A stretch of DNA of 38,548 nucleotides from Nitrospirota bacterium (GTDB lineage Bacteria; Nitrospirota; Thermodesulfovibrionia; Thermodesulfovibrionales; UBA1546), in the NCBI GenBank assembly GCA_016208915.1, contig JACQXE010000025.1, forward strand, positions 1 through 38,548. Direction: 5' to 3'. How positions within the stretch are numbered: the stretch's first letter is position 1; every line of letters starts with the position of its first letter. Made by a program: the position numbers and the translations under genes. Positions 22,553 through 32,728 of the stretch are shown in pieces. The notes under the pieces are model-generated. The model worked only from the letters and a program-made list of their open reading frames with translations, searched no databases and was not told the DNA's origin.

Positions 22553-24706
22553 ATGAAAGATAACAAAAACAAAGCAGAACTTTTGAATGAGATTGCAGAG
22601 CTTCGTTTTCAGCTTGCTGCATTAGAGTTGTCAAAGGCTGAAAGAAAGCAGGTAGATGAAGCGCTTCAGGAAAACATTGAGAAGCTGCGCATAATCACAG
22701 ACACTGCAAAGGATGCCATTGTCATGATGGACAATGACGGTAATATCTCATTCTGGAACCCTGCTGCCGAGACAATTTTTGGGTATACGAGTAAAGAGGC
22801 AATTGGCAGGGAGCTTCATATATTTCTTAGTCCGGAGAGATACCATGAAGATTACAGAAGGGGATTCGAAAGATTTAAGGAAACAGGTGAAGGGAATGCT
22901 ATAGGAAAGACTCTTGAGCTTATTGCTATAAGAAAAGATGGGACAGAGTTCAAGATAGAACTTTCATTATCAGCTATTCAGATAAAAGAAAAATGGCAGG
23001 CTGTTGGAATAATCCGTGATGTAACCCAGCGTAAAAAGGCAGAGGAGGAACTTAGAGCGCATCGCGAACACCTTACTGAGCGTATAGAGGAACGCACTCG
23101 CGAGCTAAAGGTGGCAAATGAAAATCTTCTGAAAGAGATAACAGAGCGAAAACAGGTAGAGGATGCATTGCGTATAGCAGTGGCAAGGGCAGAAGAGGAA
23201 AAGTCCAAGACAGAGTCTATAATCGCTGCCATAGGTGACGCCATAAGCATTCAGGACACTGATTTCAAGATACTTTACCAGAACCAGATTCATAAGGATA
23301 TGCTTAAAGACCATGTGGGCGAGACCTGTTACATAGCATACAGGCAGAGGGCAACCCCCTGCGAAGGTTGTCCTGTTGAAATGTCTTTCAAAAACGGAAT
23401 GATACATAAGGGCGAAAGGATTGTGACAAATCCAGGAGGTGGGATGTACATAGAGGTGACAGCATCTCCTTTGCGAAACTCTGCAGGAAACATAATTGCA
23501 GGTATTGAGGTTATCAGGGATATTACAGAGCGGAAAAGGATGGAGGCAGAACTTCAGAAGACTCAGAGGCTGGAGTCGATTGGCATGCTGGCAGGCGGGC
23601 TTGCCCATGAATTCAACAATATCCTTACAGCTATTATGGGCAACGTTTCACTTGCAAAGATGTATGCCAAGCCAGGACTTGAAATCTTCGATATACTGAT
23701 AGAGGTGGAGAAGGCTTCACAAAGGGCAAAAAACCTTACAACACAATTGCTGACCTTTTCAAAAGGCGGAGTGCCGATCAAAAAGGCAACAAATCTTACA
23801 AAAATAGTCACAGATTCTGCAAATTTTGCCTTGAGCGGAGCTAATGTAAGGTGTGAGTTTGTTTTACCTGAGAACTTGTGGCCTGTAGATATAGATGAAG
23901 GACAGATAAGTCAGGCAATCAATAATATTATTATCAATGCCAAGGATGCAATGCCCCAAGGCGGTATAGTCGGGGTGAGCGCTGAAAACATAGATATCGA
24001 TTTTGAAAATTTTATCTCGCTGAGAGAAGGAAAATATGTAAAGCTCTCGATAAAGGATCAGGGCACAGGAATTCCTGAAGAGAATATTCAGAAGATATTC
24101 GACCCATTTTTTACGACCAAACAGGAGGGTAATGGGATTGGGCTGACCACCTCATATTCAATCGTCAAAAAACATGAAGGCTGCATCACTGTGGAATCTG
24201 ATATTGGATCAGGCACAACTTTTCATATATATCTTCCTGCCTCTGAAGAGATGCGCCAGCCGGCAGATGACGCTGGAAGACTGTTAATCAGCAGAAGGGG
24301 CATGGGAAGGATTCTTGTTATGGATGATGATGAGATAGTCAGAGCCGTGGCAGTCAGAATGATAGCCCAGTGCGGATACGAGGTTGCATTTGCCAGAGAC
24401 GGGGCTGAGGCAGTAGAGATGTACAAAAAGGCAAAGGATTCATCGAGGCCTTATGATGTTGTTATACTTGACCTTATTATTCCTGCAGGGATGGGGGGAA
24501 GTGAAGCCATAAAGAAACTGATTGAAATAGACCCCAATGTTAAGGCGATAGTCTCAAGCGGCTATTCATCCGACCCTATAATTGCAAACTTTAGGGAGTA
24601 TGGCTTCAAGGGCGCATTAGCCAAGCCATATGAATTTACAGAACTTAAGCATGTGCTGCAAAAGGTAACCAAGGGCAAAAAGGCGAATATCCCTTCACCT
24701 CTCTGA
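22553..24706 (+). CDS. Hybrid sensor histidine kinase with two PAS domains and a receiver
   Basis: The cytoplasmic protein of about 717 residues has domains in order. A PAS domain (about 40-155) is followed by a coiled coil with ERIEERTREL. A second PAS (about 210-325) carries a CEGCPVEMSF cysteine pair. A HisKA domain has the phosphorylation site LAGGLAHEFNNILTAI. The ATPase domain has NAKDAMPQGG, KDQGTGIPEENI and GNGIGLTTS. A receiver domain has DDDE and the phosphoacceptor in VVILDLIIP. No membrane segment is visible, so it senses an internal signal; the cysteine pair could bind metal or respond to redox. The ATG at 22553 lacks a clear ribosome site; a TTG at 22535 with AAAGG upstream is an alternative. 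No separate output regulator lies nearby, so the target is unknown. Confidence 0.92.
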   Translation: MKDNKNKAELLNEIAELRFQLAALELSKAERKQVDEALQENIEKLRIITDTAKDAIVMMDNDGNISFWNPAAETIFGYTSKEAIGRELHIFLSPERYHEDYRRGFERFKETGEGNAIGKTLELIAIRKDGTEFKIELSLSAIQIKEKWQAVGIIRDVTQRKKAEEELRAHREHLTERIEERTRELKVANENLLKEITERKQVEDALRIAVARAEEEKSKTESIIAAIGDAISIQDTDFKILYQNQIHKDMLKDHVGETCYIAYRQRATPCEGCPVEMSFKNGMIHKGERIVTNPGGGMYIEVTASPLRNSAGNIIAGIEVIRDITERKRMEAELQKTQRLESIGMLAGGLAHEFNNILTAIMGNVSLAKMYAKPGLEIFDILIEVEKASQRAKNLTTQLLTFSKGGVPIKKATNLTKIVTDSANFALSGANVRCEFVLPENLWPVDIDEGQISQAINNIIINAKDAMPQGGIVGVSAENIDIDFENFISLREGKYVKLSIKDQGTGIPEENIQKIFDPFFTTKQEGNGIGLTTSYSIVKKHEGCITVESDIGSGTTFHIYLPASEEMRQPADDAGRLLISRRGMGRILVMDDDEIVRAVAVRMIAQCGYEVAFARDGAEAVEMYKKAKDSSRPYDVVILDLIIPAGMGGSEAIKKLIEIDPNVKAIVSSGYSSDPIIANFREYGFKGALAKPYEFTELKHVLQKVTKGKKANIPSPL

Positions 24707-24772
24707 TAAGCAGATCCTTTGAAAGTCTGAAAGAATGGAATTAAAGTTTTAAAGAAAGGAGATATCGCTGAG

Positions 24773-25567
24773 ATGAAACAGGCCTTTTTAATCTTAATAG
24801 TTTTATTTATCATTTCCTGTCAGACGGTCCCAATAACAGGAAGACAACAGTTAAGCCTTATACCATCCCAATCAATTCTTTCTATGAGCTTCAATTCTTA
24901 CGGAGAATTTATCTCCAAGCATAAAGTGATTGCAGATACGGAAGAAGCGCACATGGTCAAGAGAGTCGGACAGAAAATTCAGCACGCAGTTGAACAATAT
25001 CTTTCTGAAAACGGCATGTCGTACGTTTTAAATGATTATAAATGGGAGTTCAATCTTGTTGAAGACAAGAACATAAACGCATGGTGCATGCCCGGAGGCA
25101 AGGTTGTCGTGTACACCGGGATATTGCCGATAACAAAAGACGAGACAGGATTGGCTGTGGTTATGGGGCATGAGATTGCACATGCTATTGCAAGCCATGG
25201 AGAGGAACGCATGAGCCAGGGGCTACTGGCACAAATGGGAGGAATCGCACTGTCAGCGGCAGTATCCGAGAAACCGAAAGAGACACAAAACCTGTTCCTG
25301 ACTGCTTATGGTCTTGGCGCTCAGATAGGGGTTCTGCTCCCGTACAGCAGATTACATGAGTCTGAAGCAGACCATCTCGGGCTTATATTTATGGCAATAG
25401 CAGGTTATGATCCTCGTGCTGCTGTTGATTTCTGGGAGAGAATGTCAGCATCCCACAAAGGATTATCGGTTCCTGAATTTCTGAGCACTCACCCTGCAGA
25501 TAAAAAGAGGATTGATCAGATAAAAGAGTTTATTCCAGAGGCTATAGGATATTATCAGAAGCAGTAA
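24773..25567 (+). CDS. M48 family metalloprotease, lipoprotein
   Basis: The 264-residue protein starts with a lipoprotein signal peptide (LFIISC lipobox, Cys16), so it is anchored at a membrane facing the periplasm. The zinc site is HEXXH in VMGHEIAHAIASHGEER, with the third ligand in HESEADHLGLIFM. The family includes LoiP, BepA and Oma1-like proteases for envelope quality control. A GGAG site lies upstream of the ATG at 24773. It follows the histidine kinase by 66 bp on the same strand and might share its transcript. Confidence 0.93.
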   Translation: MKQAFLILIVLFIISCQTVPITGRQQLSLIPSQSILSMSFNSYGEFISKHKVIADTEEAHMVKRVGQKIQHAVEQYLSENGMSYVLNDYKWEFNLVEDKNINAWCMPGGKVVVYTGILPITKDETGLAVVMGHEIAHAIASHGEERMSQGLLAQMGGIALSAAVSEKPKETQNLFLTAYGLGAQIGVLLPYSRLHESEADHLGLIFMAIAGYDPRAAVDFWERMSASHKGLSVPEFLSTHPADKKRIDQIKEFIPEAIGYYQKQ

Positions 25568-25639
25568 TGAGATGGCGAAAGGGTGTGATTCAGGGCATTC
25601 AAGCAACAAAAAGTATTTGCGATACACATAGCTGAAAAA

Positions 25640-25963
25640 TTATTGGACAATGGAAAAAAGCGGTTCGTAAATGGTTTCAGCCTTACATATCGGACATCTG
25701 CTCGGCTTTTTCAGCTTCTCCCGTTTTGAGAATATAAAGCCGCACTTCTTGCATTCCGCCGGCGTAACCTTAAGCTGATGCTCTTTTTTGCTCATGGATC
25801 GCTGGATATGTTCCATATGTTCATAGACGTCTCTTTCCGGAATCCCAACAGCCGTAGATATCTCCTTTGCCGAAAATATCGCGCCCTCAAGACACTTCAC
25901 GATCTCATGCCTCACTGTCTCATTGCGCTCTTTGGGAACAGTTTTATTTAATTTTTTCTTCAT
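25640..25963 (-). CDS. HTH and zinc-ribbon predicted transcriptional regulator
   Basis: The 107-residue protein has a winged-helix-type N-terminal half (ETVRHEIVKCLEGAIFSAKE followed by ISTAVGIPERDVYEHMEHIQ). Its C-terminal half is a zinc ribbon with two pairs of cysteines (CKKCGFIF and CPICKAETI). This matches the small HTH/Zn-ribbon regulator family also common in archaea (COG3357-like). The ATG at 25963 is preceded by GGTATAATGAACC on the minus strand, a perfect -10 hexamer only five bases upstream, so translation may be leaderless. Its target is unknown. Confidence 0.8.
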   Translation of the reverse strand: MKKKLNKTVPKERNETVRHEIVKCLEGAIFSAKEISTAVGIPERDVYEHMEHIQRSMSKKEHQLKVTPAECKKCGFIFSKREKLKKPSRCPICKAETIYEPLFSIVQ

Positions 25964-26171
25964 GGTTCATTATACCTCTGATGGAATATTGAGTGATAGG
26001 CTATAGGTTTAGAGCTATATTCAGAGCAAAATAAGCTATTAAATAAATGCGTCTCTCTTATCTTTCAAAGGCAGGGGCAAGGTTCTATGAGATTTTTAAA
26101 ATAGGCGCTGAACTGTTTTTGCAGACAAATTTATATGCCGTTAAATTTATATTTGCACACAACAATGAAGT

Positions 26172-26199
26172 GAGCCACCGAGCGAATCGAGGATGGCTC
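26172..26199. repeat. GAGCCA...TGGCTC hairpin
   Basis: GAGCCA (26172-26177) pairs with TGGCTC (26194-26199), and the loop contains CGAGCGAATCGAGG. It lies downstream of the small membrane protein gene and may be its 3' hairpin. The surrounding 25964-26243 holds no other convincing gene. Confidence 0.4.
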
Positions 26200-26243
26200 G
26201 ACTGCCTTGTTAATAACAATTCAATCTTACATTTTATAATTAT

Positions 26244-26477
26244 TTAACGTCTATTAATCGGCAGGCCTACAATAATGAAAAGAAATAATTCTGTTAAAAA
26301 CAAAATGCCGGCTGCTTTTGCCAATTTTATGTCTATTGATTTTAGTTCCTTACCGAGTGCTGAAATTGGTATTATTAGACCTTTTGCATATCTAATGCCT
26401 ATTATACTTAGACATAGACCTGCTCCGATCCAAGATATAAGCCCAACCCATTGTATTAACTCTTTCAGATTATCCAT
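26244..26477 (-). CDS. Small two-helix membrane protein of unknown function
   Basis: The 77-residue frame encodes two predicted membrane helices (WVGLISWIGAGLCLSIIGIRYA and AGILFLTELFLFIIVGLP) separated by a short charged loop with LGKELKSIDIKLAKA. The hydrophobic arrangement supports a real protein. The ATG at 26477 is used; a TTG two codons upstream is the only other start. No family is recognised. The 180 bp upstream, to 26663, shows nothing else. Confidence 0.6.
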   Translation of the reverse strand: MDNLKELIQWVGLISWIGAGLCLSIIGIRYAKGLIIPISALGKELKSIDIKLAKAAGILFLTELFLFIIVGLPINRR

Positions 26478-26663
26478 GCACAATACTCATCTTATTAACA
26501 ATTAATATACCAACCTGGCATTTTCTGTCCTAATGAAAAAAATGATAGCATACCGAACAATTCTTGTGAAGGAAAAAGTCTTTTAAATCGAGATGTGCGA
26601 AATTCTTGTCTTGGTATTTTCTGATAATATGGACAAAAAACCAACAAGGATTTTTTGTCTTGC

Positions 26664-27605
26664 TCATTTAAGATGAAACTCTACCACATCCCTGTCGTGG
26701 AGCACGTAGTCCTTCTGAACCCTTTGACCTTCAAATTTTGCAGAGCCCCAGATACATGCATATTTCATGTTTACTACGAAATCATTGTGAATCAGCTCTG
26801 CGAGATTAAGCACTGATGAGCCCTCGTGCAGGATAAACGGCGTATTCATCGCGGGTTCTTTGCCGGGTTCTTTTGAATATACTCTTATTATATTGGCATT
26901 TTCGAATATAATCCTTCTTAATTCCTCCATGCCTTGTTTCTTTGTGGTTGAAATGCTGGTTACAGGAAAAAGAGACCCGTACCTATGTTGCAGCCTTTTA
27001 AATCGACTTTCTGACTCAGGCAAATCAGACTTGTTTCCAGTAATAACAATCTGTTTATCTGATATCTTCCATTCTGATATCTGACTTATCAACAGTTCAG
27101 CCTGTATTTCGGGGTCATCTGACAGGTCTACCACAAGCGTTAAGACATCTGAATTTCTGGCTATCCCAGAGATCCGGCCGTCTGTTGATTCATTGCCTAT
27201 TGGCGGAAGGTCTACAAGCTGAAACTGTATATCCTCGAACGGCATCATACCTGAAAGAGGCAGGGCAGTAGACATCGGGTAGTCAGCAATAACAGGATGC
27301 GCATTAGTTAGGGTTGCAAGCACAGACGACTTCCCTGAATTCGGAAAGCCCAGCAGTACAACCTGTGCAGCGCCCTGTCTTTCAACAGCATAGCTATCTG
27401 TTTGCCCTGATTTCTTTTTCCTGACAAATTCTTCTCTTAGCTGTGAGAGCTTCCTTCTAAGGTCTGCCCTGAGTTTGTCTGTGCCTTTATGTTTTGGAAC
27501 TGTGGATATTAGTTTTTCAAGCGCAGATATTTTCTCTTTAAGCGCTGTTGCCCGCTTTAATTTTTTTTCAGCCTCAAAATATTCAGGCGGAAGATTTGTG
27601 GGCAT
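26664..27605 (-). CDS. DRG/Obg-type GTPase with TGS domain
   Basis: The protein of about 313 residues starts MPTNLPPEYFEAEKKLKRA as in the DRG family, with an N-terminal coiled coil. The GTPase motifs are G1 GFPNSGKSS, G3 DLPPIG, G4 TGNKSD and a G5-like TSIS. The C-terminal TGS domain runs from VYSKEPGKEP to RDVVEFHLK. G3 reads DLPPIG, a usual DRG/Obg variant of DxxG. The family binds ribosomes or RNA; the exact role in bacteria is not settled. The start at 27605 is chosen by homology; the frame could begin at 27641, adding an unconserved MYETSRRVLYFN. Confidence 0.87.
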   Translation of the reverse strand: MPTNLPPEYFEAEKKLKRATALKEKISALEKLISTVPKHKGTDKLRADLRRKLSQLREEFVRKKKSGQTDSYAVERQGAAQVVLLGFPNSGKSSVLATLTNAHPVIADYPMSTALPLSGMMPFEDIQFQLVDLPPIGNESTDGRISGIARNSDVLTLVVDLSDDPEIQAELLISQISEWKISDKQIVITGNKSDLPESESRFKRLQHRYGSLFPVTSISTTKKQGMEELRRIIFENANIIRVYSKEPGKEPAMNTPFILHEGSSVLNLAELIHNDFVVNMKYACIWGSAKFEGQRVQKDYVLHDRDVVEFHLK

Positions 27606-27765
27606 ATTAAAATATAACACACGCCGGCTTGTCTCATACATCCCAAACGCAGGTTAGCGTTGATATGGCAATTCACCAATTCCCTGTGCTATGATAATTA
27701 ATCTTTTTACCTTTTACCTTAATTTACTCCCAAGGATTCGGTAGAGCTGGGTACAATTTTTAAAA

Positions 27766-29051
27766 ATGGCTGAAATTATTCCTTTTAGAGGAGCCCTCTA
27801 CAATACGCAAGAGGTTTCGGGAGAGGATGTTGTTGCACCTCCATACGATATCATTACGCCTGAATACAAAGAACACCTTTATAGTAAAAGTCCATACAAC
27901 ATTGTGCGGATTGATTTTGGCAAGGAATTAGAAAACGACAGTGAAGCAGACAACAAATACACGAGAGCTGCAGCTTATCTCAATTCATGGCTGGAAAGCA
28001 AGATACTGCTCAGTAGCAAAAATCCGGCATTCTACGTCTACGGGGTTGATTACAGGATTAAAGATCAAACTAAAAGGCTGCGTGGGCTTTTCGCACTTGT
28101 AAAGATCGAAGAACTCGGCAAAGGCAGCATATATCCGCACGAGTGCACCCATTCTAAACCAAAGGCTGACAGGCTGAGCGTTATAAGAGCATGTAATGGG
28201 AATATCAGCCCGATATTCTCCCTCTACAACAGTCCTGAGAGAAAGGCCTCAGAAGTCATAGAGCAGACAATGCGCACTGACAGCCCTTACATTGAGGCAA
28301 AGGATGCTGACGGCGCTGTTCACAGACTCTGGATTATCGAAGATAAAAGAGCCATAGAGATCATAAAAAACGACATTAGTGGGAGGTCTGTATTTATTGC
28401 AGACGGCCATCACAGATATGAGACAGCACTTGAGTTCCAGAAAGAGATGAAATTTAAGGGTGAAGGCGGAATTATGAAAGCTGAAAAAGGGGAAAACAAT
28501 CTCCATCCTTCATCATTCGTCCTTCATCCTTATGACTATGTCCTTATGTTTCTTGCGAATATATCAGATGAGGGCCTTACTATACTTCCTGCCCACAGGC
28601 TGGTAAAAAATGTGCCTGATAATACGCTAAGCATACTGTCAAAACATTTCGATATGGAAACTATCCTTCCATCAACCATGGAAGAAAAACTCTTTAAGCA
28701 TGAACACGCCATTGGTTTCTTTCAGCGCGGCGACAAACAGCAGTATCTTCTGCACTATAGAGATGAGGACATTAAAGATATACACCCTGCGCTCAGGGCA
28801 CTTGATGTTACTGTACTACATGAACTAATATTTAATAGGCTTCTTAAGGTCACTGATATTGAATATGAGATGGACATAAAGGAGACCATGGAGCGGGTCA
28901 ATAAAGGGCTTTATGATGCAGCGTTCTTTCTTAATCCAACAAGGGTTAAGGATGTTGAAAGGGTTGCAATCTCATCTGTGCGGATGCCGCCTAAATCCAC
29001 ATACTTTTATCCAAAGCTTTTAACCGGTATGGTTATTTATAAATTCAGTGG

Positions 29052-29055
<4 letters not shown>
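27766..29055 (+). CDS. DUF1015 family protein
   Basis: The 429-residue protein carries the DUF1015 landmarks: IIPFRGALYN, VVAPPYDIITPE at the N-terminus, YPHECTHSKPKADR, and the IADGHHRYETALEF motif near residue 215. The function is not established; the fold relates to ParB-like and serine-kinase proteins in some lineages, which would fit the HGHHR-type site, but this is inference. Between about residues 225 and 260 the sequence contains NNLHPSSFVLHPYDY, a repeat-derived peptide. Upstream of gapA and pgk on the same strand, it may form an operon with them. In many anaerobes a DUF1015 gene lies close to serA/serC; those genes are not seen here. Confidence 0.88.
28450..28532. repeat. CCTTCATCATTCGTCCTTCA repeat in frame inside the DUF1015 gene
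   Basis: The stretch 28501-28532 encodes LHPSSFVLHP, a peptide produced by a dispersed repeat known in several phyla. The bases before it (GGCGGAATTATGAAAGCTGAA) add further low-complexity residues. It interrupts the DUF1015 domain between the HHRYE motif and YVLMFLANI. Confidence 0.65.
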
Positions 29056-30138
<1,083 letters not shown>

Positions 30139-30143
30139 AGGTT

Positions 30144-31379
30144 ATGATCAAAAAGGCCAATAATCCTGTCCCTATAAAAGACATCCTGAACAAGCTTACT
30201 ATTGAGGAACTTGACATAAAAGGGAAAAGGGTATTTGTAAGGGCTGATTTTAACGTGCCTATTGATAATAACCTCAGCATCACTGACGACCGCAGGATCC
30301 GTTCTACACTGCCGACAATAGATTATCTCATAGACGAGGGGGCCAAGGTTATCCTTGCATCCCATCTCGGAAGACCTAAGGGGAAGATTGACCCGAGGTT
30401 TACACTTGCGCCTGTTGCCAAGAGACTGCAACGCCTTATCGGTAAAGAGGTCTTGTTTGCGCAGGACTGCATTGGCGCCCAGCTGGAAGGTATTGTTTCG
30501 AGGATGAAGAATGGAGATGTTCTTCTGCTTGAAAATCTCAGGTTTAACCCGGGTGAAGAAAAAAATGATGAAGAATTTGCAAAGGCGCTTGCAAGGCTCG
30601 CAGATTTTTATGTGAATGACGCATTTGGCGCAGCCCACAGGGCGCATGCATCAATAGTAGGCATACCGAAATTCCTTCCCTCCGCAGTAGGTTTCCTGAT
30701 GAGGAAGGAAATAGAATATCTTAAAGGGACAGTACAAAATCCTGTCAGGCCGTTTGTGGCAATACTCGGCGGTGCAAAGGTCTCAGGAAAGATTGGCGTG
30801 CTCGAAAATCTCGTGGACAAGGTGGACAAGGTTATAGTCGGTGGAGGCATTGCTTATACATTCATCAAGGCTATGGGATATGAGGTCGGGGATTCGCTTG
30901 TTGAACCAGAGATGTTAGATTTTGCAGATATGCTAAGGAAAAAGCTTATAGAGCATAATGTCAAATTTTACCTGCCTGTGGACAGTGTTATAGCACAAAG
31001 CATGGAGCCTGGCTCAGAGACAAAGATTGTCACGACTCAGGAAATTCCGAAGGGATGGAGGGCGCTGGACATAGGGCCTGCATCAGCAAAGCTTTTTTCA
31101 GAGGCAATACAGGACGCAAAAACCATAATATGGAATGGGCCTATGGGTGTCTTCGAGATGGATGCATTCTCAAGAGGCACATTTGCCATCGCACGCACAA
31201 TATCTGATGCATACGCACTTACAATAATCGGAGGCGGTGATACTGACTATGCTGCACACAGGGCAGGCGTCTCTGATGCGATATCTTTTATATCAACAGG
31301 CGGAGGCGCGTCATTACAACTTCTCGAAGGCAAAGAGCTCCCTGGGATTGCAGCGCTGACGGACAGGAAAGAAGAGTGA
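30144..31379 (+). CDS. pgk: Phosphoglycerate kinase
   Basis: The 411-residue kinase interconverts 1,3-bisphosphoglycerate and 3-phosphoglycerate with ATP. It has RVFVRADFNVP, ASHLGRPKG, LLENLRFNPGEEKND, ILGGAKVSGKI, WNGPMGVFE, the nucleotide loop GGGDTDYA and STGGGASLQLLEGKELPGI. About 15 residues precede the usual beginning, with GAGG before the ATG at 30144. It lies five bases after gapA and ends just before palindromic element copy D. Confidence 0.97.
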   Translation: MIKKANNPVPIKDILNKLTIEELDIKGKRVFVRADFNVPIDNNLSITDDRRIRSTLPTIDYLIDEGAKVILASHLGRPKGKIDPRFTLAPVAKRLQRLIGKEVLFAQDCIGAQLEGIVSRMKNGDVLLLENLRFNPGEEKNDEEFAKALARLADFYVNDAFGAAHRAHASIVGIPKFLPSAVGFLMRKEIEYLKGTVQNPVRPFVAILGGAKVSGKIGVLENLVDKVDKVIVGGGIAYTFIKAMGYEVGDSLVEPEMLDFADMLRKKLIEHNVKFYLPVDSVIAQSMEPGSETKIVTTQEIPKGWRALDIGPASAKLFSEAIQDAKTIIWNGPMGVFEMDAFSRGTFAIARTISDAYALTIIGGGDTDYAAHRAGVSDAISFISTGGGASLQLLEGKELPGIAALTDRKEE

Positions 31380-31390
31380 GGAATGCGAGC

Positions 31391-31529
31391 AATGTATAAT
31401 ATTTTCGCTCATTCCCTGCCTGCCGGCAGGCAGGTCGGTCGTTCCGACCTCCGAGGTTTTGTCCGCCCGATATTTAGATTCCTGCTGTTGGAATTGCGGA
31501 CAAAAAAGCCGCTCGAATACCATTCCTGT
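31391..31529. repeat. Palindromic intergenic element, copy D (degenerate ends)
   Basis: The inner marks TATTTTCGCTCATTCC and GCCGCTCGAATACC match the other copies. The reverse complement of the CCTGCCTGCCGGCAGGCAGG and TCGGTCGTTCCGACCTCCGA blocks closely follows copy C. The outermost arms are only loosely inverted. It lies between pgk and tRNA-Val. Confidence 0.7.
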
Positions 31530-31554
31530 TTATTATAAAGATAAGTAGTACAGA

Positions 31555-31629
31555 GGGCGATTAGCTCAGGGGTAGAGCGCTTCCTTCACACGGAAGAGGT
31601 CGCTGGTTCGAAACCAGCATCGCCTACCA
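31555..31629 (+). tRNA. tRNA-Val (anticodon CAC)
   Basis: The acceptor GGGCGAT pairs with ATCGCCT (first pair G-T). The D-arm is GCTC-AGGGGTA-GAGC, the anticodon arm CTTCC-TTCACAC-GGAAG has anticodon CAC, the T-arm is CTGG-TTCGAAA-CCAG, and CCA is encoded. Confidence 0.95.
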
Positions 31630-31666
31630 TAAGTCTATCGACCTTTTCAGATAAATTTACCCTGCT

Positions 31667-32641
31667 TTATTTCTTAACCCTTATCCTTGGATCAACCATT
31701 GAATATGATATGTCTGCAATCAGATTTCCGATTAATGTCAGAAACGCTCCAATAACAAGTATCCCCATAATCGTCGGATAGTCCCTCGACATAGTTGATG
31801 AATAGAAAAGTTGTCCCATGCCTGGGATTGCGAATATCGTCTCGAATATCACTCCTCCGCCAATCAGCCCCGGCACTGAAAGCCCAAGAATTGTCACTAT
31901 CGGCATCAACGCATTTCTGAAGGCATGTCTGAAGATTACATCTGATTCATGAAGTCCTTTTGCCCGTGCCGTCCTTATGTAATCCTGCCTGATTACCTCT
32001 AACATGCTTGAACGGCTGTATCTGCTTAGTCCTGCTATTCCTCCAAATGCAGAGATTCCCACAGGAAGTATCAGATGTTTTATCCAGTCAATGACTCTTT
32101 CGAATGGCCCCATCCCTGAGACATCTATGCTCTGGAAACCTGATATTGGAAGGATCCCCAGGTTAACACCAAAGAGGATCATAAGCAATAAGGCAAGCCA
32201 GAATGTTGGTATCGAGAAACCCAGGAAGACAAATACAGTAGAGATTTTATCGAATATGGAATACTGTTTTGTTGCTGAGAGCACACCTATTGGAACCGCA
32301 ATTATAAGTATGAGCAATAGCGAAAGAACGTTAATTATTAATGTTTTAGGAATCCTTTCAATGATCTTGTCCGTTACTTTTCTTCCGTCAACAAATGACT
32401 TCCCGAAATCGAGTTTCACGAATCTCTTAATCCAGTCTACATACTGGACATGCAATGGTTTATCAAGACCGTAAAGTTTTTTCAGGTTCTCCCTTGCCTC
32501 AGCAGATGCCTTTAAAGACATCTCTGTCTGTACCTCAACAGGCCCGCCAGGCGCAAGATGTATGACTATGAATGTTATCAGAGTAATGCCGAAGAGCAGA
32601 GGAATCATTAAAAGAAGTCTTTTGCTTATGTATGAAGGCAT
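31667..32641 (-). CDS. Oligopeptide/dipeptide-type ABC transporter permease (DppB/OppB family)
   Basis: The 324-residue membrane protein has six helices and the typical DppB N-terminus ([20 protein letters not shown] followed by [11 protein letters not shown]). The cytoplasmic EAA-type loop is [20 protein letters not shown], and the C-terminus ends [13 protein letters not shown]. It imports peptides or nickel together with a second permease, two ATPases and a binding protein. None of these lies next to it: tRNA-Val (opposite strand) lies downstream and uvrA upstream, so the gene is an orphan here or the end of a rearranged operon. Confidence 0.92.
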   Translation of the reverse strand: MPSYISKRLLLMIPLLFGITLITFIVIHLAPGGPVEVQTEMSLKASAEARENLKKLYGLDKPLHVQYVDWIKRFVKLDFGKSFVDGRKVTDKIIERIPKTLIINVLSLLLILIIAVPIGVLSATKQYSIFDKISTVFVFLGFSIPTFWLALLLMILFGVNLGILPISGFQSIDVSGMGPFERVIDWIKHLILPVGISAFGGIAGLSRYSRSSMLEVIRQDYIRTARAKGLHESDVIFRHAFRNALMPIVTILGLSVPGLIGGGVIFETIFAIPGMGQLFYSSTMSRDYPTIMGILVIGAFLTLIGNLIADISYSMVDPRIRVKK

Positions 32642-32728
32642 GAAATATTATACAAAAATATTGTAAGAAGTGAAGCTTTTGCGTTTCCTGTGTTGGTTTC
32701 CTCTATTCTGACTCATACGTTGGCAACC

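Noticed and set aside
26047-26247. 66-residue plus-strand open frame
   Set aside because: It has no ribosome site or recognisable composition, ends in the region opposite the small membrane protein gene, and spans a hairpin repeat; probably chance.
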